From contig JADGBR010000001.1 of the NCBI GenBank assembly GCA_015231405.1, forward strand, positions 347,964 through 385,761: a stretch of DNA of 37,798 nt, read 5' to 3'. Under the pieces are notes generated by a model. It worked only from the letters and a program-made list of their open reading frames with translations, did no database searches and was not told the origin of the DNA. This document shows positions 16,872 to 24,524 of this stretch, one piece after another. The stretch is from Candidatus Omnitrophota bacterium (GTDB lineage Bacteria > Omnitrophota > Gorgyraeia > Tantalellales > Tantalellaceae). The first letter of the stretch is position 1. Every line of letters starts with the position of its first letter. The translations under genes and the position numbers were made by a program.

Positions 16872-18076
16872 AACTGCACTACCCAGTTTTTACCGGGGTC
16901 ATAATTATTTGTGCATGCCTGTATTTCGCCGGTTCGGAGATCCTTACAGGTCTTTCTGAATCCCTTATCAGGAAAAACCTCCCAGATTATATGCGGATCG
17001 GCCGGGTAAAAGTTGATAACCATAAGGGTGAATTCATCATAGCCGATATCAGGGTTATGAATCCAGAAGCGTATGAGGATCCGTATATCTTGACGGCGGA
17101 AAAGCTAACGGCTTCCTATAAGGCTAATATCCTAAATACCAGAGGGCCATTCGAGGTGACCCGGATAGAGATCTCCGGCATAACGATAAATATCGAACGC
17201 CTCCCAGGCGGAGGTATTAATATTGTCGATATGCGAACGGTAATGAAAGGTGAAACTTCTTTGCCCGTTTTCGAAGAGCTCGAGCCGGTACATCGCCGCG
17301 AGCTATGGTCAGGATCCGGGTCCTCCGGAAATAATACCGATAAGGCATTGGCCGTTTTACGAAAAATAAAAGACTATACCTTTTCCGTGCTCAGCCGTAA
17401 AGCCGCGAAGGCCCGTAAATTGGTCAAACTTACGGAAAATATTCTCATTAGCGACGGCAAGCTTAAGTTCAAGGACCGGGCCATATCGTCAAAGCCCTTA
17501 AAGATCGAACTGGACCATATAAGTGGAGATATCGGTATCGGACTTAATGAAGATATGACGCGGATAGAAAAGCTGTCTTCCAAAGCTTCCGGAAGCATAA
17601 AAGGGATACCTGGGCAATACCTTAAATGGGATATTTCGGCAGATCTATCCGCCCCAAGGCCTACGATGGATAATAAGCTGATATTGAGCGGGGTCGATCT
17701 TGAGCTTATTAAGCCGTATTATGACAGGTTTTTCCCTATAGACGTCAAACACGGATTTATCTCGGGTTCATTCATATATAACCTCGACAACGGCGAGATA
17801 GGGTCGAATAACATACTAACAGTAAAGGACCTAGTGTTCGAAAATAAACCGGACAATTCGAGCTTGTTATTCTGGAGCGAGGATATAGGAGCTCTCGTGG
17901 AATATTTGAGGACTGCAGAAGGACAGACGCTTTTTGATTTTAAAATAAAAGGTGATATGGACAACCCGAAATTCTATCCCGGCCCTGAAGTTAAAAAGGC
18001 CATCGGGAGGCTGACGATCGACAGGATCAGGGACTTTGTCGACCGAGCTTTGCACAGAGGCGGCGCGGCCAAATAA
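16868..18076 (+). CDS. AsmA-like envelope protein
   Basis: The 402-aa protein has one N-terminal membrane anchor (about residues 5-27) followed by a long beta-rich region. Strand patterns such as IGRVKVDNHKGEFIIADIRV and VTRIEISGITINIER, and a later repeat of the same pattern, recall AsmA/DUF748/TamB-like proteins that span the periplasm and are linked to lipid transport or outer-membrane assembly. The C terminus (VKKAIGRLTIDRIRDFVDRAL) is helical. The frame is open upstream to 16829, but GAAGG at 16854-16858 is correctly placed for the ATG at 16868, which also gives an ATGA overlap with the preceding gene. Confidence 0.6.
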   Translation: MKLHYPVFTGVIIICACLYFAGSEILTGLSESLIRKNLPDYMRIGRVKVDNHKGEFIIADIRVMNPEAYEDPYILTAEKLTASYKANILNTRGPFEVTRIEISGITINIERLPGGGINIVDMRTVMKGETSLPVFEELEPVHRRELWSGSGSSGNNTDKALAVLRKIKDYTFSVLSRKAAKARKLVKLTENILISDGKLKFKDRAISSKPLKIELDHISGDIGIGLNEDMTRIEKLSSKASGSIKGIPGQYLKWDISADLSAPRPTMDNKLILSGVDLELIKPYYDRFFPIDVKHGFISGSFIYNLDNGEIGSNNILTVKDLVFENKPDNSSLLFWSEDIGALVEYLRTAEGQTLFDFKIKGDMDNPKFYPGPEVKKAIGRLTIDRIRDFVDRALHRGGAAK

Positions 18077-18130
18077 AATATCCGATATGACTAAAAATAT
18101 GTTACATTATTCCGAAAAGGAGGTAGGTCC

Positions 18131-18499
18131 ATGATCGTTATGGGGAATCTATTCGCTGTAGCACTGATAATTCTCGGATGCGTGGTGATCCTGAAGAAAG
18201 ACTCTTTTGACAAGATAGTTGAATTCGTCAAAACAGGTAATAACATGTACCTGATCTCCGCGGTCAATATCGTAATGGGTTTGGTATATTTAAAGATATC
18301 GATTATCAGCAGGATGATCTGGGTAGTGTTCTTTTTCGGGCTATTCGTACTTTTAAAAGGCATATTTCCGTTCGTTATAAAAAAGAAAAAAGCCGTCGAG
18401 ATCATAAATATCTTATTCGGTGACCCCACGCCTTCTTACGTTAAATTTCTTGGGGCAATGGTAATTGTTGCCGGTACTCTTCTTATTTGCTCTATATGA
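18131..18499 (+). CDS. Small four-helix membrane protein, unknown family
   Basis: The 122-aa product starts six bases after a very strong ribosome site (AAAAGGAGGT). Hydrophobic segments lie near residues 4-20, 41-56, 61-83 and 105-121, with a lysine-rich cytoplasmic loop (KKKKAVE) between the third and fourth. The layout is like DUF2065-style small integral membrane proteins, but I do not recognise the family. It lies 54 bases after the AsmA-like gene and 32 before an rRNA methyltransferase gene. Confidence 0.65.
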   Translation: MIVMGNLFAVALIILGCVVILKKDSFDKIVEFVKTGNNMYLISAVNIVMGLVYLKISIISRMIWVVFFFGLFVLLKGIFPFVIKKKKAVEIINILFGDPTPSYVKFLGAMVIVAGTLLICSI

Positions 18500-18531
18500 A
18501 GGCATGACCCAAGGGGAGATCTTTATTTGAC

Positions 18532-19254
18532 ATGATACTTTATGGAAAAAATCCCGTCCTCGAGAGGATCAAGAGCAGGCCAGGAACGATAAAAAAGCTG
18601 ATCCTCAAACAGAAGACCGATCTTTCAGAGATCGTACGCGCCGCCAAGGAAAAGAAGGTGGGTTTTATTTCAATGCCTGAAGATGAGTTCATGGATATGG
18701 CCAATAACGTGAACGCGCAGGGGGTTATCGCCGAAGTCGACGAATTCTCTTACCTCCCTTTTGCACAGGCGTTACAGATTGCCATTAAAGACGGGATAAT
18801 CCCGGTATTCCTTGACGGAATTACTGACCCCCAGAACCTGGGCTCGACAATAAGGAACCTGGCCTGTCTTGGAAGGTTCATTATCGTGATACCGGAACAC
18901 AATTCCGTGGAAGTCAACGAGACCGTTCTCAGGGTCGCGTCAGGCGGGGAGAATTACCTGTATGTTTCGAAGATCATTAACACCGTGAAAGGCATCGAGG
19001 ACGCTAAAAAAATGGGATTTACAGTGGCTGGAGCCGTTCCTTTTGCGAAGACTTCCGTGATGGAGGCGAAGCTGGATCTTCCGTTAGCCGTGGTACTGGG
19101 GTCCGAAGGGAAGGGGATAAGGCCGGGGATACTTAAGGTGATAGACGTCGAAATGTCCATACCGATGTGGGGCGCCCAACTTTCTTATAATGCCGCCGTT
19201 GCGGCGGTGCTTGTCCTGTATGAAATAATGAGGAGGATAAAGGTCCCGAAATGA
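18532..19254 (+). CDS. SpoU/TrmH family 23S rRNA 2'-O-methyltransferase, RlmB-like
   Basis: The 240-aa protein has a short substrate-binding N-terminal domain beginning LYGKNPVLE, typical of RlmB, and a knotted SPOUT domain: motif 1 LDGITDPQNLGSTIRNLACLG, motif 2 VLGSEGKGIRPGI and motif 3 IPMWGAQLSYNAAVAAVLVLYE. RlmB methylates the ribose of G2251 in the peptidyl-transferase centre. The third motif departs from the usual SLNVSVA (here SYNAAVA), so target specificity is less certain. The stop overlaps the next start (ATGA). Confidence 0.85.
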   Translation: MILYGKNPVLERIKSRPGTIKKLILKQKTDLSEIVRAAKEKKVGFISMPEDEFMDMANNVNAQGVIAEVDEFSYLPFAQALQIAIKDGIIPVFLDGITDPQNLGSTIRNLACLGRFIIVIPEHNSVEVNETVLRVASGGENYLYVSKIINTVKGIEDAKKMGFTVAGAVPFAKTSVMEAKLDLPLAVVLGSEGKGIRPGILKVIDVEMSIPMWGAQLSYNAAVAAVLVLYEIMRRIKVPK

Positions 19255-19832
19255 GTGACTATATTGAACGATATTTAGATCTCGTGTCCGAAGCGGGTAT
19301 GCTAAAGAGGGTGAGACGTACCGGATGGGATATGCTTGGTGCTCCTTACACCGAGTCCGTAGCCGAACACAGTTTCAGATGCGCCGTGGTAGGGTATATT
19401 TTGGCCAAAATGGAAGGCGCCGACCAAAGCAAGGTGATAGTAATGACCTTATTCGGCGATATGCCTGAAGCGCGGATAGGCGATATCCATAAAGTGGCTA
19501 ATAAATACCTGAATTCCAGGAAATCAGAGAGAGAAGCTTATATGGACCAGATAAAAGGCCTTGAACCTTCGGCAAAGTCCGAACTTGAGACGGGAAAGAA
19601 CGAATATGACGCGCAGAAAACTTTAGAGTCGCTGGTCGCCCGCGACGCGGACCTTCTGGAGTGTCTAATACAGGCTAAAGAATACTATGATCTCGGCTTC
19701 AAAAAAGCAGAAAAGTTCATGAGAAAAGCCCCTGTGCTATTGAAGACAAAAAGCGCAAAAGCTCTTTGGAGAAAAGCCAAAAACAGAGATACGGACAAGT
19801 GGTGGGAAGAGCTTTCAAAATTCGAAAGATAA
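19251..19832 (+). CDS. HD-domain protein, YfbR/HDDC2-like, degenerate HD motif
   Basis: The 193-aa helical protein matches the HDDC2/YfbR 5'-deoxynucleotidase group: SVAEHSFRCAVVGYILA with metal ligand H40, then LFGDMPEARIGDIHKVANKYL (67-87), and D132/D134 in the later helix. In the family the second motif reads xHDxxEAxxGD, but here the histidine is replaced by glycine (G69) while D70, E73 and D78 remain. Either metal binding is altered or another residue substitutes, so enzymatic activity is doubtful. It sits between two RNA methyltransferases, overlapping the first by four bases. Confidence 0.8.
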   Translation: MSDYIERYLDLVSEAGMLKRVRRTGWDMLGAPYTESVAEHSFRCAVVGYILAKMEGADQSKVIVMTLFGDMPEARIGDIHKVANKYLNSRKSEREAYMDQIKGLEPSAKSELETGKNEYDAQKTLESLVARDADLLECLIQAKEYYDLGFKKAEKFMRKAPVLLKTKSAKALWRKAKNRDTDKWWEELSKFER

Positions 19833-19839
19833 AGTTGTG

Positions 19840-19924
19840 GCTATCAGCCATCAGCTCTCAGATTTCAGCCGCTAATGTGACCGTGACAAATATAGCTGAA
19901 AGCCGAAAGCTAAACGCTGATAGC
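19840..19924. repeat. Intergenic inverted repeat (GCTATCAGC-type)
   Basis: Arms 19840-19869 and 19895-19924 pair at about 24 of 30 positions, with perfect GCTATCAGC and TTTCAGC ends, around a 25-base loop. The right arm abuts the ribosome site (GAAGGA, 19926-19931) of the next gene, so a folded RNA could affect its translation. There is no T-tract, so it is not a standard terminator. Such GCTGATAGC repeats are often dispersed intergenic elements. Confidence 0.6.
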
Positions 19925-19936
19925 TGAAGGAAAATA

Positions 19937-20740
19937 ATGGAAAAGGCGAGTAAGGCATACCTTAAGAAAGTCCGGGAAATATCCACTCTCAGGGAAAAGA
20001 GGACCGGACATGGGCTTTTCGCGGTCGAAGGTCAAAAGATAATAAGGGACATGATCTCAAAAGGTTACACCTTGGATTCAGTTCTGGCTTCTTACAACTA
20101 CGCGCAGGACGAGGAGAGTTACGCTTTCATCGAAGAGATCGAAGCGAGGAATATACCGGTGTTTTATACGGGGAAAATGGAATATTCAAAAGTAACGTCG
20201 CTCCGGAACCCAGAAGGTATAATGGCTCTCGCCGCTATTCCCGATCATAAGGAAGATATTTCGTGGATCGATCGGAAAGAGACGTTGATAGTCCTTCTGG
20301 ACTCCGTGCAGGACCCCGGCAACCTTGGCGCGATCATTAGAAGTTCGGTTGCGTTCGGCTCTAGCGCCATTATCCTAACTGGCGAAACACAGGACATATA
20401 CAGCCCAAAGGTAGTCAGGGCATCCAGCGGTATGGTCCTTGATATCAGCGTATCGGGTATGAGTTATCCCGATATCGAAAAACTGACGGGGTCAGGTTTC
20501 GTTATTTTTGCGACAGGGTCCGGAACACCAAATAGCGTTAGTATCAATGATATTGGAGTGATCCCTTCTAAGCTGATAATAGCTTTCGGTAATGAAGGGG
20601 AGGGACTTTCCCCGTCGATAATGGATATCGCAAAAAAGACTTTCTATATACCTATATCAGACAAGGCCGAGTCGCTGAACGTTTCTTCAGCCGTAGCCAT
20701 TGCCCTGTTCGAGATAGGGAGGCTGAAATATGGCCGTTGA
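19937..20740 (+). CDS. SpoU/TrmH family RNA 2'-O-methyltransferase (second copy)
   Basis: The 267-aa protein begins with a SpoU substrate-binding domain (LREKRTGHGLFAVEGQKII) and has an intact SPOUT domain: LLDSVQDPGNLGAIIRSSVAFG, AFGNEGEGLSPSI and PISDKAESLNVSSAVAIALFE. All three SAM-knot motifs are canonical, unlike the copy at 18532. It resembles TsnR/RlmB/YsgA-like rRNA methyltransferases; the precise nucleotide modified cannot be told. The start ATG is five bases after GAAGGA and the end overlaps cutA by 11 bases. Confidence 0.88.
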   Translation: MEKASKAYLKKVREISTLREKRTGHGLFAVEGQKIIRDMISKGYTLDSVLASYNYAQDEESYAFIEEIEARNIPVFYTGKMEYSKVTSLRNPEGIMALAAIPDHKEDISWIDRKETLIVLLDSVQDPGNLGAIIRSSVAFGSSAIILTGETQDIYSPKVVRASSGMVLDISVSGMSYPDIEKLTGSGFVIFATGSGTPNSVSINDIGVIPSKLIIAFGNEGEGLSPSIMDIAKKTFYIPISDKAESLNVSSAVAIALFEIGRLKYGR

Positions 20741-21059
20741 GATCTGTATCGTATATGTGACAACGCGCGATAAGGACGAGGCTCTTAAAATAAGTCGGCA
20801 TCTAACGGAAAAAAAGCTCATAGCCTGCGCTAATATATTTGACGGCATATTGTCAGTTTATGAATGGGAAGGTAGGCTTCTGGAGGAAAAAGAGGCCGTT
20901 ATTGTCATGAAGACCAGGAAAGAGCTTTTCGCTGATGTCGAGAAGGAAATAAAGACGGTACATAGTTATACCACTCCTTGTATAGTATCGATCCCCATGA
21001 CTTCCGCCTCCGGGGATTTCGCCGAATGGGTAATGAACCAAACGTCCCGGCGCGGTTAA
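20730..21059 (+). CDS. cutA: CutA-like divalent cation tolerance protein
   Basis: The 109-aa protein has the CutA1 signature: YVTTRDKDEALKISRHL, KKLIACANI, SVYEWEGRL with EEKEAVIVMKT, and HSYTTPCIVSIPM before the C-terminal FAEWV. CutA1 forms a ferredoxin-like trimer, similar in fold to PII proteins, and is linked to copper tolerance, although its actual role is unsettled. The start lies inside the end of the preceding methyltransferase gene, giving translational coupling. It is the last gene before a new promoter. Confidence 0.92.
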   Translation: MAVEICIVYVTTRDKDEALKISRHLTEKKLIACANIFDGILSVYEWEGRLLEEKEAVIVMKTRKELFADVEKEIKTVHSYTTPCIVSIPMTSASGDFAEWVMNQTSRRG

Positions 21060-21081
21060 ATAAAAAGAAAAGTTCCGTCAA

Positions 21082-21110
21082 TTAGCATTTCCAAAATCAT
21101 ATGGTATAAT
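21082..21110 (+). promoter_or_regulatory. Promoter for the BON-Tat operon
   Basis: TTAGCA (21082-21087) and a perfect TATAAT (21105-21110) are separated by 17 bases. The predicted start near 21117 leaves a leader of about 57 bases before the GTG at 21174. The four genes that follow are spaced 4 to 40 bases apart and are likely one transcript. Confidence 0.6.
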
Positions 21111-21173
21111 TTAGTTAAGATATCTAAAGAGCGAGGATCGCATTGAATATCAATAATAACGGAGGGAAACCCG

Positions 21174-21593
21174 GTGGAAAATTATAGCGATTATTCGGAC
21201 GACGACCTGAAGAGCGTGATAATCGAGAATATCAAGGTTCTTGGTGTTGACCCGGAGCTGGTCGACATTAAGATCGAGCCTGGTCCGGTAATAACCATAA
21301 GCGGAGAAGTGTCTTCCGAACGCGAAAAAAACAGGATAATACAGACCATCCTGGACATTGTTGGTATCGAAGAAGTCGTTGACGAGTTGGAGGTAATAGG
21401 AGGGAAATTCAGCGATTTTCACTCAGAAGATCACGAAGATGAGGACGAAGACCCAATAGATGATGATAATGAATCCATGGGTACCGAAGATCTTAATCGC
21501 TCCATGGAGGACGGGCTCCCGTATATTCCGCCGACGCAATCGCCTTTCGAGGAAGATAGAGAAAATAAAAAACGCCCGAAGCCGAGAAAATAA
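21174..21593 (+). CDS. BON-domain protein with acidic tail
   Basis: The 139-aa protein has one BON domain at about residues 9-75 (VDIKIEPGPVITISGEVSSE...VGIEEVVDELEV), a fold associated with membranes and phospholipid binding. The rest (82-139) is a highly acidic, probably unstructured tail that ends in a basic cluster (KKRPKPRK). There is no signal peptide, so it should be cytoplasmic or act at the inner membrane face. The GTG start is eight bases after GGAGG (21161-21165). No ATG gives a full BON domain, so GTG is chosen. Confidence 0.75.
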   Translation: MENYSDYSDDDLKSVIIENIKVLGVDPELVDIKIEPGPVITISGEVSSEREKNRIIQTILDIVGIEEVVDELEVIGGKFSDFHSEDHEDEDEDPIDDDNESMGTEDLNRSMEDGLPYIPPTQSPFEEDRENKKRPKPRK

Positions 21594-21604
21594 TTAGGTC
21601 CGTA

Positions 21605-21838
21605 ATGACTGATCCCGAAAGTAAATGGTACCATAATCCTCTAAGTATTGTTTTCGGGATAATTTTCTTAGGACCTCTTGGCCTAATACCCCTTTGGACA
21701 AGACCCGGCACCGGGCTTTTTCTCAAAGTATCGGTTAGCGCGGCTGTAGTTTTGTTGACCCTGTGGCTATGTTTTGCCACCGGGGATATGGTGTCTAAAG
21801 TGATGGTTTTGTATAAAGAACTTATGAAAGCTCAATAG
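21605..21838 (+). CDS. Small two-helix membrane protein next to tatA
   Basis: The 77-aa product has two hydrophobic segments, roughly residues 14-31 and 38-58. The motif SKWYHNPLSIVFGIIFLGPLGLIPLWTRP resembles small proteins with a zinc-free W-x-P loop found beside many envelope operons, but I cannot name the family. It lies 11 bases after the BON gene and 40 bases before tatA, so it is probably co-expressed with the Tat translocon. Its role is unknown. Confidence 0.6.
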   Translation: MTDPESKWYHNPLSIVFGIIFLGPLGLIPLWTRPGTGLFLKVSVSAAVVLLTLWLCFATGDMVSKVMVLYKELMKAQ

Positions 21839-21878
21839 TTGTTCCATGGGACCGCTCTTGGGGCAAAGGGAGAATATT

Positions 21879-22049
21879 ATGTTCGGACTTGGATTGCCGG
21901 AGATCCTGCTTATACTTGTGGTCGCGCTCCTCTTTTTCGGGGCGCAGAGGCTTCCGGAGATAGGTAGAGCCCTCGGAAGATCGCTTTCGGAGTTCAAGAA
22001 AGGTATGCAGGAATTCACTCAAGATAAGACCGATAACGAGAAAAAATAG
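21879..22049 (+). CDS. tatA: Sec-independent protein translocase TatA
   Basis: The 56-aa protein has the TatA plan: a short N terminus, one membrane helix (about 5-20), the FG hinge (20-21), then the amphipathic helix AQRLPEIGRALGRSLSEFKKG and a charged tail. TatA oligomers form the passage for folded proteins with twin-arginine signals. The frame is open to an ATG at 21846, but GGGAG at 21868-21872 is properly spaced for 21879, and TatA normally starts right before the helix. No tatB is present, as in minimal TatAC systems. Confidence 0.93.
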   Translation: MFGLGLPEILLILVVALLFFGAQRLPEIGRALGRSLSEFKKGMQEFTQDKTDNEKK

Positions 22050-22053
22050 CTCT

Positions 22054-22788
22054 ATGGACGGACTCTATCCTGATGAAGGGAAAAGACTCGATGTTATCGG
22101 GCATCTCGAAGAAATCAGAAAGCGTATACTGATATCTCTCATATTTATTTCCGTCTCCACAATAGCCGCTTTCTATTTTGGCGGCATGTTATTCGAGATC
22201 GTTAAACTTCCTGTTAAAGATTATGTGAAGGATTTTGTCTTCATAAGCCCTACCGAAGCATTTACCGCGTATTTTAAATTATCGTTATTAGCGGGATTCT
22301 CACTAAGCTTTCCGGTGATCCTTTACCAGGTATGGGCGTTCATCGCTCCGGCTTTTTCAGGCAAGATGAAAATGCGTCTTGGGCTCTGGCTCATGCTGAG
22401 CTTTTTACTTTTCATGGCCGGAATACTATTTGCGTACTTTCTGGCCGTGCCGGCGGCTTTAAGGTTCCTCCTCAGTTTCGGGAGCGAAATATCAGTACCT
22501 ATGATCAGCATCGGAAAATACATTTCTTTCTTTGGGGCAATGATCCTGATAGGTGGTATAGTTTTTGAAATTCCGATAGTGATCTCGATCGTCGTCGATA
22601 TGGGCTTTATAGATACAAAAACCCTAAGGTCAAAGCGCGCCTTAGCGTTCATTATGATTCTTGCCCTTGCGGCGGCCATAACGCCCACGCAAGATATTAT
22701 GAACATGATGATTTTCGCCGTGCCTATGTATTTGCTTTACGAAATAGGGATCCTTCTTGGGGTTCTTATTGAAATAAGAAGAAAATAG
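22054..22788 (+). CDS. tatC: Sec-independent protein translocase TatC
   Basis: The 244-aa protein has six predicted membrane helices and the TatC signatures: HLEEIRKR (17-24) with the signal-peptide-binding glutamate E20, SPTEAFTAYFKLS, FPVILYQVWAFIAPA, VFEIPIV and the C-terminal ITPTQD. In the first periplasm-adjacent segment after FIAPA, most TatC proteins carry a second key glutamate (E103 of E. coli); here the aligned residue is M105 (FSGKMKMRL). The start is four bases after tatA. Last gene of this operon; 268 bases of AT-rich DNA follow. Confidence 0.95.
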   Translation: MDGLYPDEGKRLDVIGHLEEIRKRILISLIFISVSTIAAFYFGGMLFEIVKLPVKDYVKDFVFISPTEAFTAYFKLSLLAGFSLSFPVILYQVWAFIAPAFSGKMKMRLGLWLMLSFLLFMAGILFAYFLAVPAALRFLLSFGSEISVPMISIGKYISFFGAMILIGGIVFEIPIVISIVVDMGFIDTKTLRSKRALAFIMILALAAAITPTQDIMNMMIFAVPMYLLYEIGILLGVLIEIRRK

Positions 22789-23056
22789 CTCATATTAGAT
22801 CGTAGTACCCTGCCGAGGAAAATCTGTACCTTTAAACCCATATTATTTAGATCTCTTTGGCGCTTTCCGCCCATAGAAGAAATAGGTTTATCCCAACTAC
22901 TGAACAACTAACAAATTCAAATCAGAATGTCGTTAGACTCTGAAAAAGTTGCATAGTATTTTTAAATATGGCATTAAACGTATACAAAGTAAACAACTTT
23001 AAAAAGAAACTAAATATAAAAAAATTAACATTGTTATCCAAAGAAAGGAGTGAATT
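22789..23056. other. AT-rich intergenic region upstream of rlpA
   Basis: No convincing gene is seen. The first half has a short GGCG/CGCC hairpin (near 22859-22871); the second half is very AT-rich and should hold the rlpA promoter, but I cannot choose a clear -35/-10 pair. A strong ribosome site (AAAGGAG, 23043-23049) precedes rlpA. I looked for a c-di-AMP or c-di-GMP riboswitch, which sometimes control rlpA genes, and saw no match I could defend. Confidence 0.4.
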
Positions 23057-23467
23057 ATGAGAACTTTATTAAAGAAATTCGTGGAGATCAGTTTGGCGTT
23101 CAGTATTTTAACATATACCGTGCCGGCATATTCATTTTTAACAAGCCTGGAAAGCGGGGGAGTTATCGAGGGAACTGCTTCATGGTATGCGGAATTCTCT
23201 CCGGGTGTCAGACCGACTACCGCGAACATGGAAAGGTTCGATCATCATAAATATACCTGCGCGATATGGGACATTCCATTTGACACCGTACTTGAGGTTA
23301 AGAATCTTCATAACGGTAAGGTCGTTCATGTCAGGGTTAATGACAGAGGGCCCGCGAAACGGCTTTGTCGAGAAGGAAGGGTTATCGACCTGACTAAGGC
23401 CTCTTTCGCTAAGATCGCCGATCTTGGCGAAGGTCTTGTAAAGGTGAGGGTGCGTATCGCGGAATGA
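23057..23467 (+). CDS. rlpA: RlpA-like septal ring lytic transglycosylase, exported
   Basis: The 136-aa protein begins with a signal peptide (charged start, hydrophobic 10-20, probable cleavage after TVPAYS near 26) and is otherwise a double-psi beta-barrel: GTASWYAEFSPGVRPTTANMERFDHHKYTCA, then LEVKNLHNGKVVHVRVNDRGP with catalytic-type D96, and VIDLTKASFAKIADLGEG. RlpA cleaves glycan strands that lack stem peptides at the division site. No SPOR domain is attached, so it lacks the usual septal targeting module. The start follows AAAGGAG by seven bases. Confidence 0.88.
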   Translation: MRTLLKKFVEISLAFSILTYTVPAYSFLTSLESGGVIEGTASWYAEFSPGVRPTTANMERFDHHKYTCAIWDIPFDTVLEVKNLHNGKVVHVRVNDRGPAKRLCREGRVIDLTKASFAKIADLGEGLVKVRVRIAE

Positions 23468-23542
23468 TCGCGTTTATCTTGGGAAGGCATTAAAACTCAA
23501 TAATTCTTTTTTTTGCACATCATAAAATATTGATTATTTAAT

Positions 23543-23570
23543 TTGATTATTCGGTGACTTCCCGTATAAT
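23543..23570 (+). promoter_or_regulatory. Promoter for the LysM-amidase gene
   Basis: TTGATT (23543-23548) and TATAAT (23565-23570), spaced 16 bases, match the housekeeping consensus. The predicted transcription start near 23577 is only six bases before the ATG at 23583, and there is no ribosome site, so the message would be practically leaderless. Confidence 0.6.
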
Positions 23571-23582
23571 TAAGTCTGATTT

Positions 23583-24371
23583 ATGATGTCTAAGAATAAA
23601 TTTGTCGCTTTTTTATGTCTCGTCATAGCCGCGGGCATATTATCCTCGTGCGGAACCACTTCAAAGGCCAAAAAAAAACAGGCCGTTGAACCCTCCTTGC
23701 CCAAAGAACCGTATCAGGATGTGATCATGATGCCTCCGGAGCAGCAGCCGGCCGACGTATACCACACAATAGCTCCGGGTGAGACGCTTTGGAGAATATC
23801 AAAGATGTACAACGTTGACCTGGAGACATTGAAAAGGGTTAACCGCATAAAGGATCCGACCGATATAGAGATTGGTACTAAGATACTTATTTCCAAAGGC
23901 GTCGTCAGAAAAGACAGGCTTAGTCTTTACCCGAACGCCTGCTGGAAATATATTATAATTCATCATAGCGCTACGGAAGAAGGGTCGTCAGCTCTATTTA
24001 ACATCGCTCATAAAAAAAGAGGGTGGAAGGGTGTAGGATATGATTTTGTGATCGACAACGGCACAAAGGGAAAAAGGGACGGGGAGATAGAAATGACACC
24101 CCGCTGGACTAACCAGGATGTCGGAGCCCATTGTTCGGCCGCCAGAATGAACGAGATAGGGATTGGGATCTGCCTTGTCGGAAACTTCTCAAAAGAAGGT
24201 GTTTCTAACGCACAGATGAAAGCCCTGGCCTACCTCGTGAGTGAGTTGCAAAGATATTATAAGATCCCCTCATCGAGAGTTTTGGGTCACGGCCAGGTCA
24301 AAGGAGCTACGACGGAATGTCCCGGCAGAAGATTTCCTTATTCGACCCTAAACGCGCAACTTTTAAAGTGA
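23583..24371 (+). CDS. Lipoprotein LysM N-acetylmuramoyl-L-alanine amidase
   Basis: The 262-aa protein has a lipobox LSSC (lipidated C23) after a hydrophobic signal, then a LysM peptidoglycan-binding domain (about 59-104, HTIAPGETLWRISKMYNVDL) and an Amidase_2/PGRP zinc amidase domain (about 120-262). Zinc ligands are visible as H127 in IIIHHSAT, H236 in GHGQVKG and C246 in TECPGRRFP. It should cut the bond between muramic acid and the stem peptide, anchored in an envelope membrane. The next ATG (23586) is also possible. It follows rlpA, so two cell-wall enzymes are adjacent but separately promoted. Confidence 0.9.
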   Translation: MMSKNKFVAFLCLVIAAGILSSCGTTSKAKKKQAVEPSLPKEPYQDVIMMPPEQQPADVYHTIAPGETLWRISKMYNVDLETLKRVNRIKDPTDIEIGTKILISKGVVRKDRLSLYPNACWKYIIIHHSATEEGSSALFNIAHKKRGWKGVGYDFVIDNGTKGKRDGEIEMTPRWTNQDVGAHCSAARMNEIGIGICLVGNFSKEGVSNAQMKALAYLVSELQRYYKIPSSRVLGHGQVKGATTECPGRRFPYSTLNAQLLK

Positions 24372-24524
24372 AGCTTTGATATCTTTTATTCGAAAATGTC
24401 GCGCCTGGCCTTCTAGAATATAGTCCCATAATTGTTCTGGCTAATAATCATTTCATCGGCTATTATATTGACATGTTATCTTGGAGCGGGTTCAAATTTT
24501 ATCTGGCTGAGGGAGGTAGTAAAA

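Noticed and set aside
22801-22900. Possible c-di-AMP or c-di-GMP riboswitch before rlpA
   Set aside because: Only a short hairpin is present; the conserved core sequences of the known classes are not seen.
22968-23060. 30-codon ORF ending in an ATGA overlap with rlpA
   Set aside because: No ribosome site, very AT-rich low-complexity product; the overlap is probably chance.
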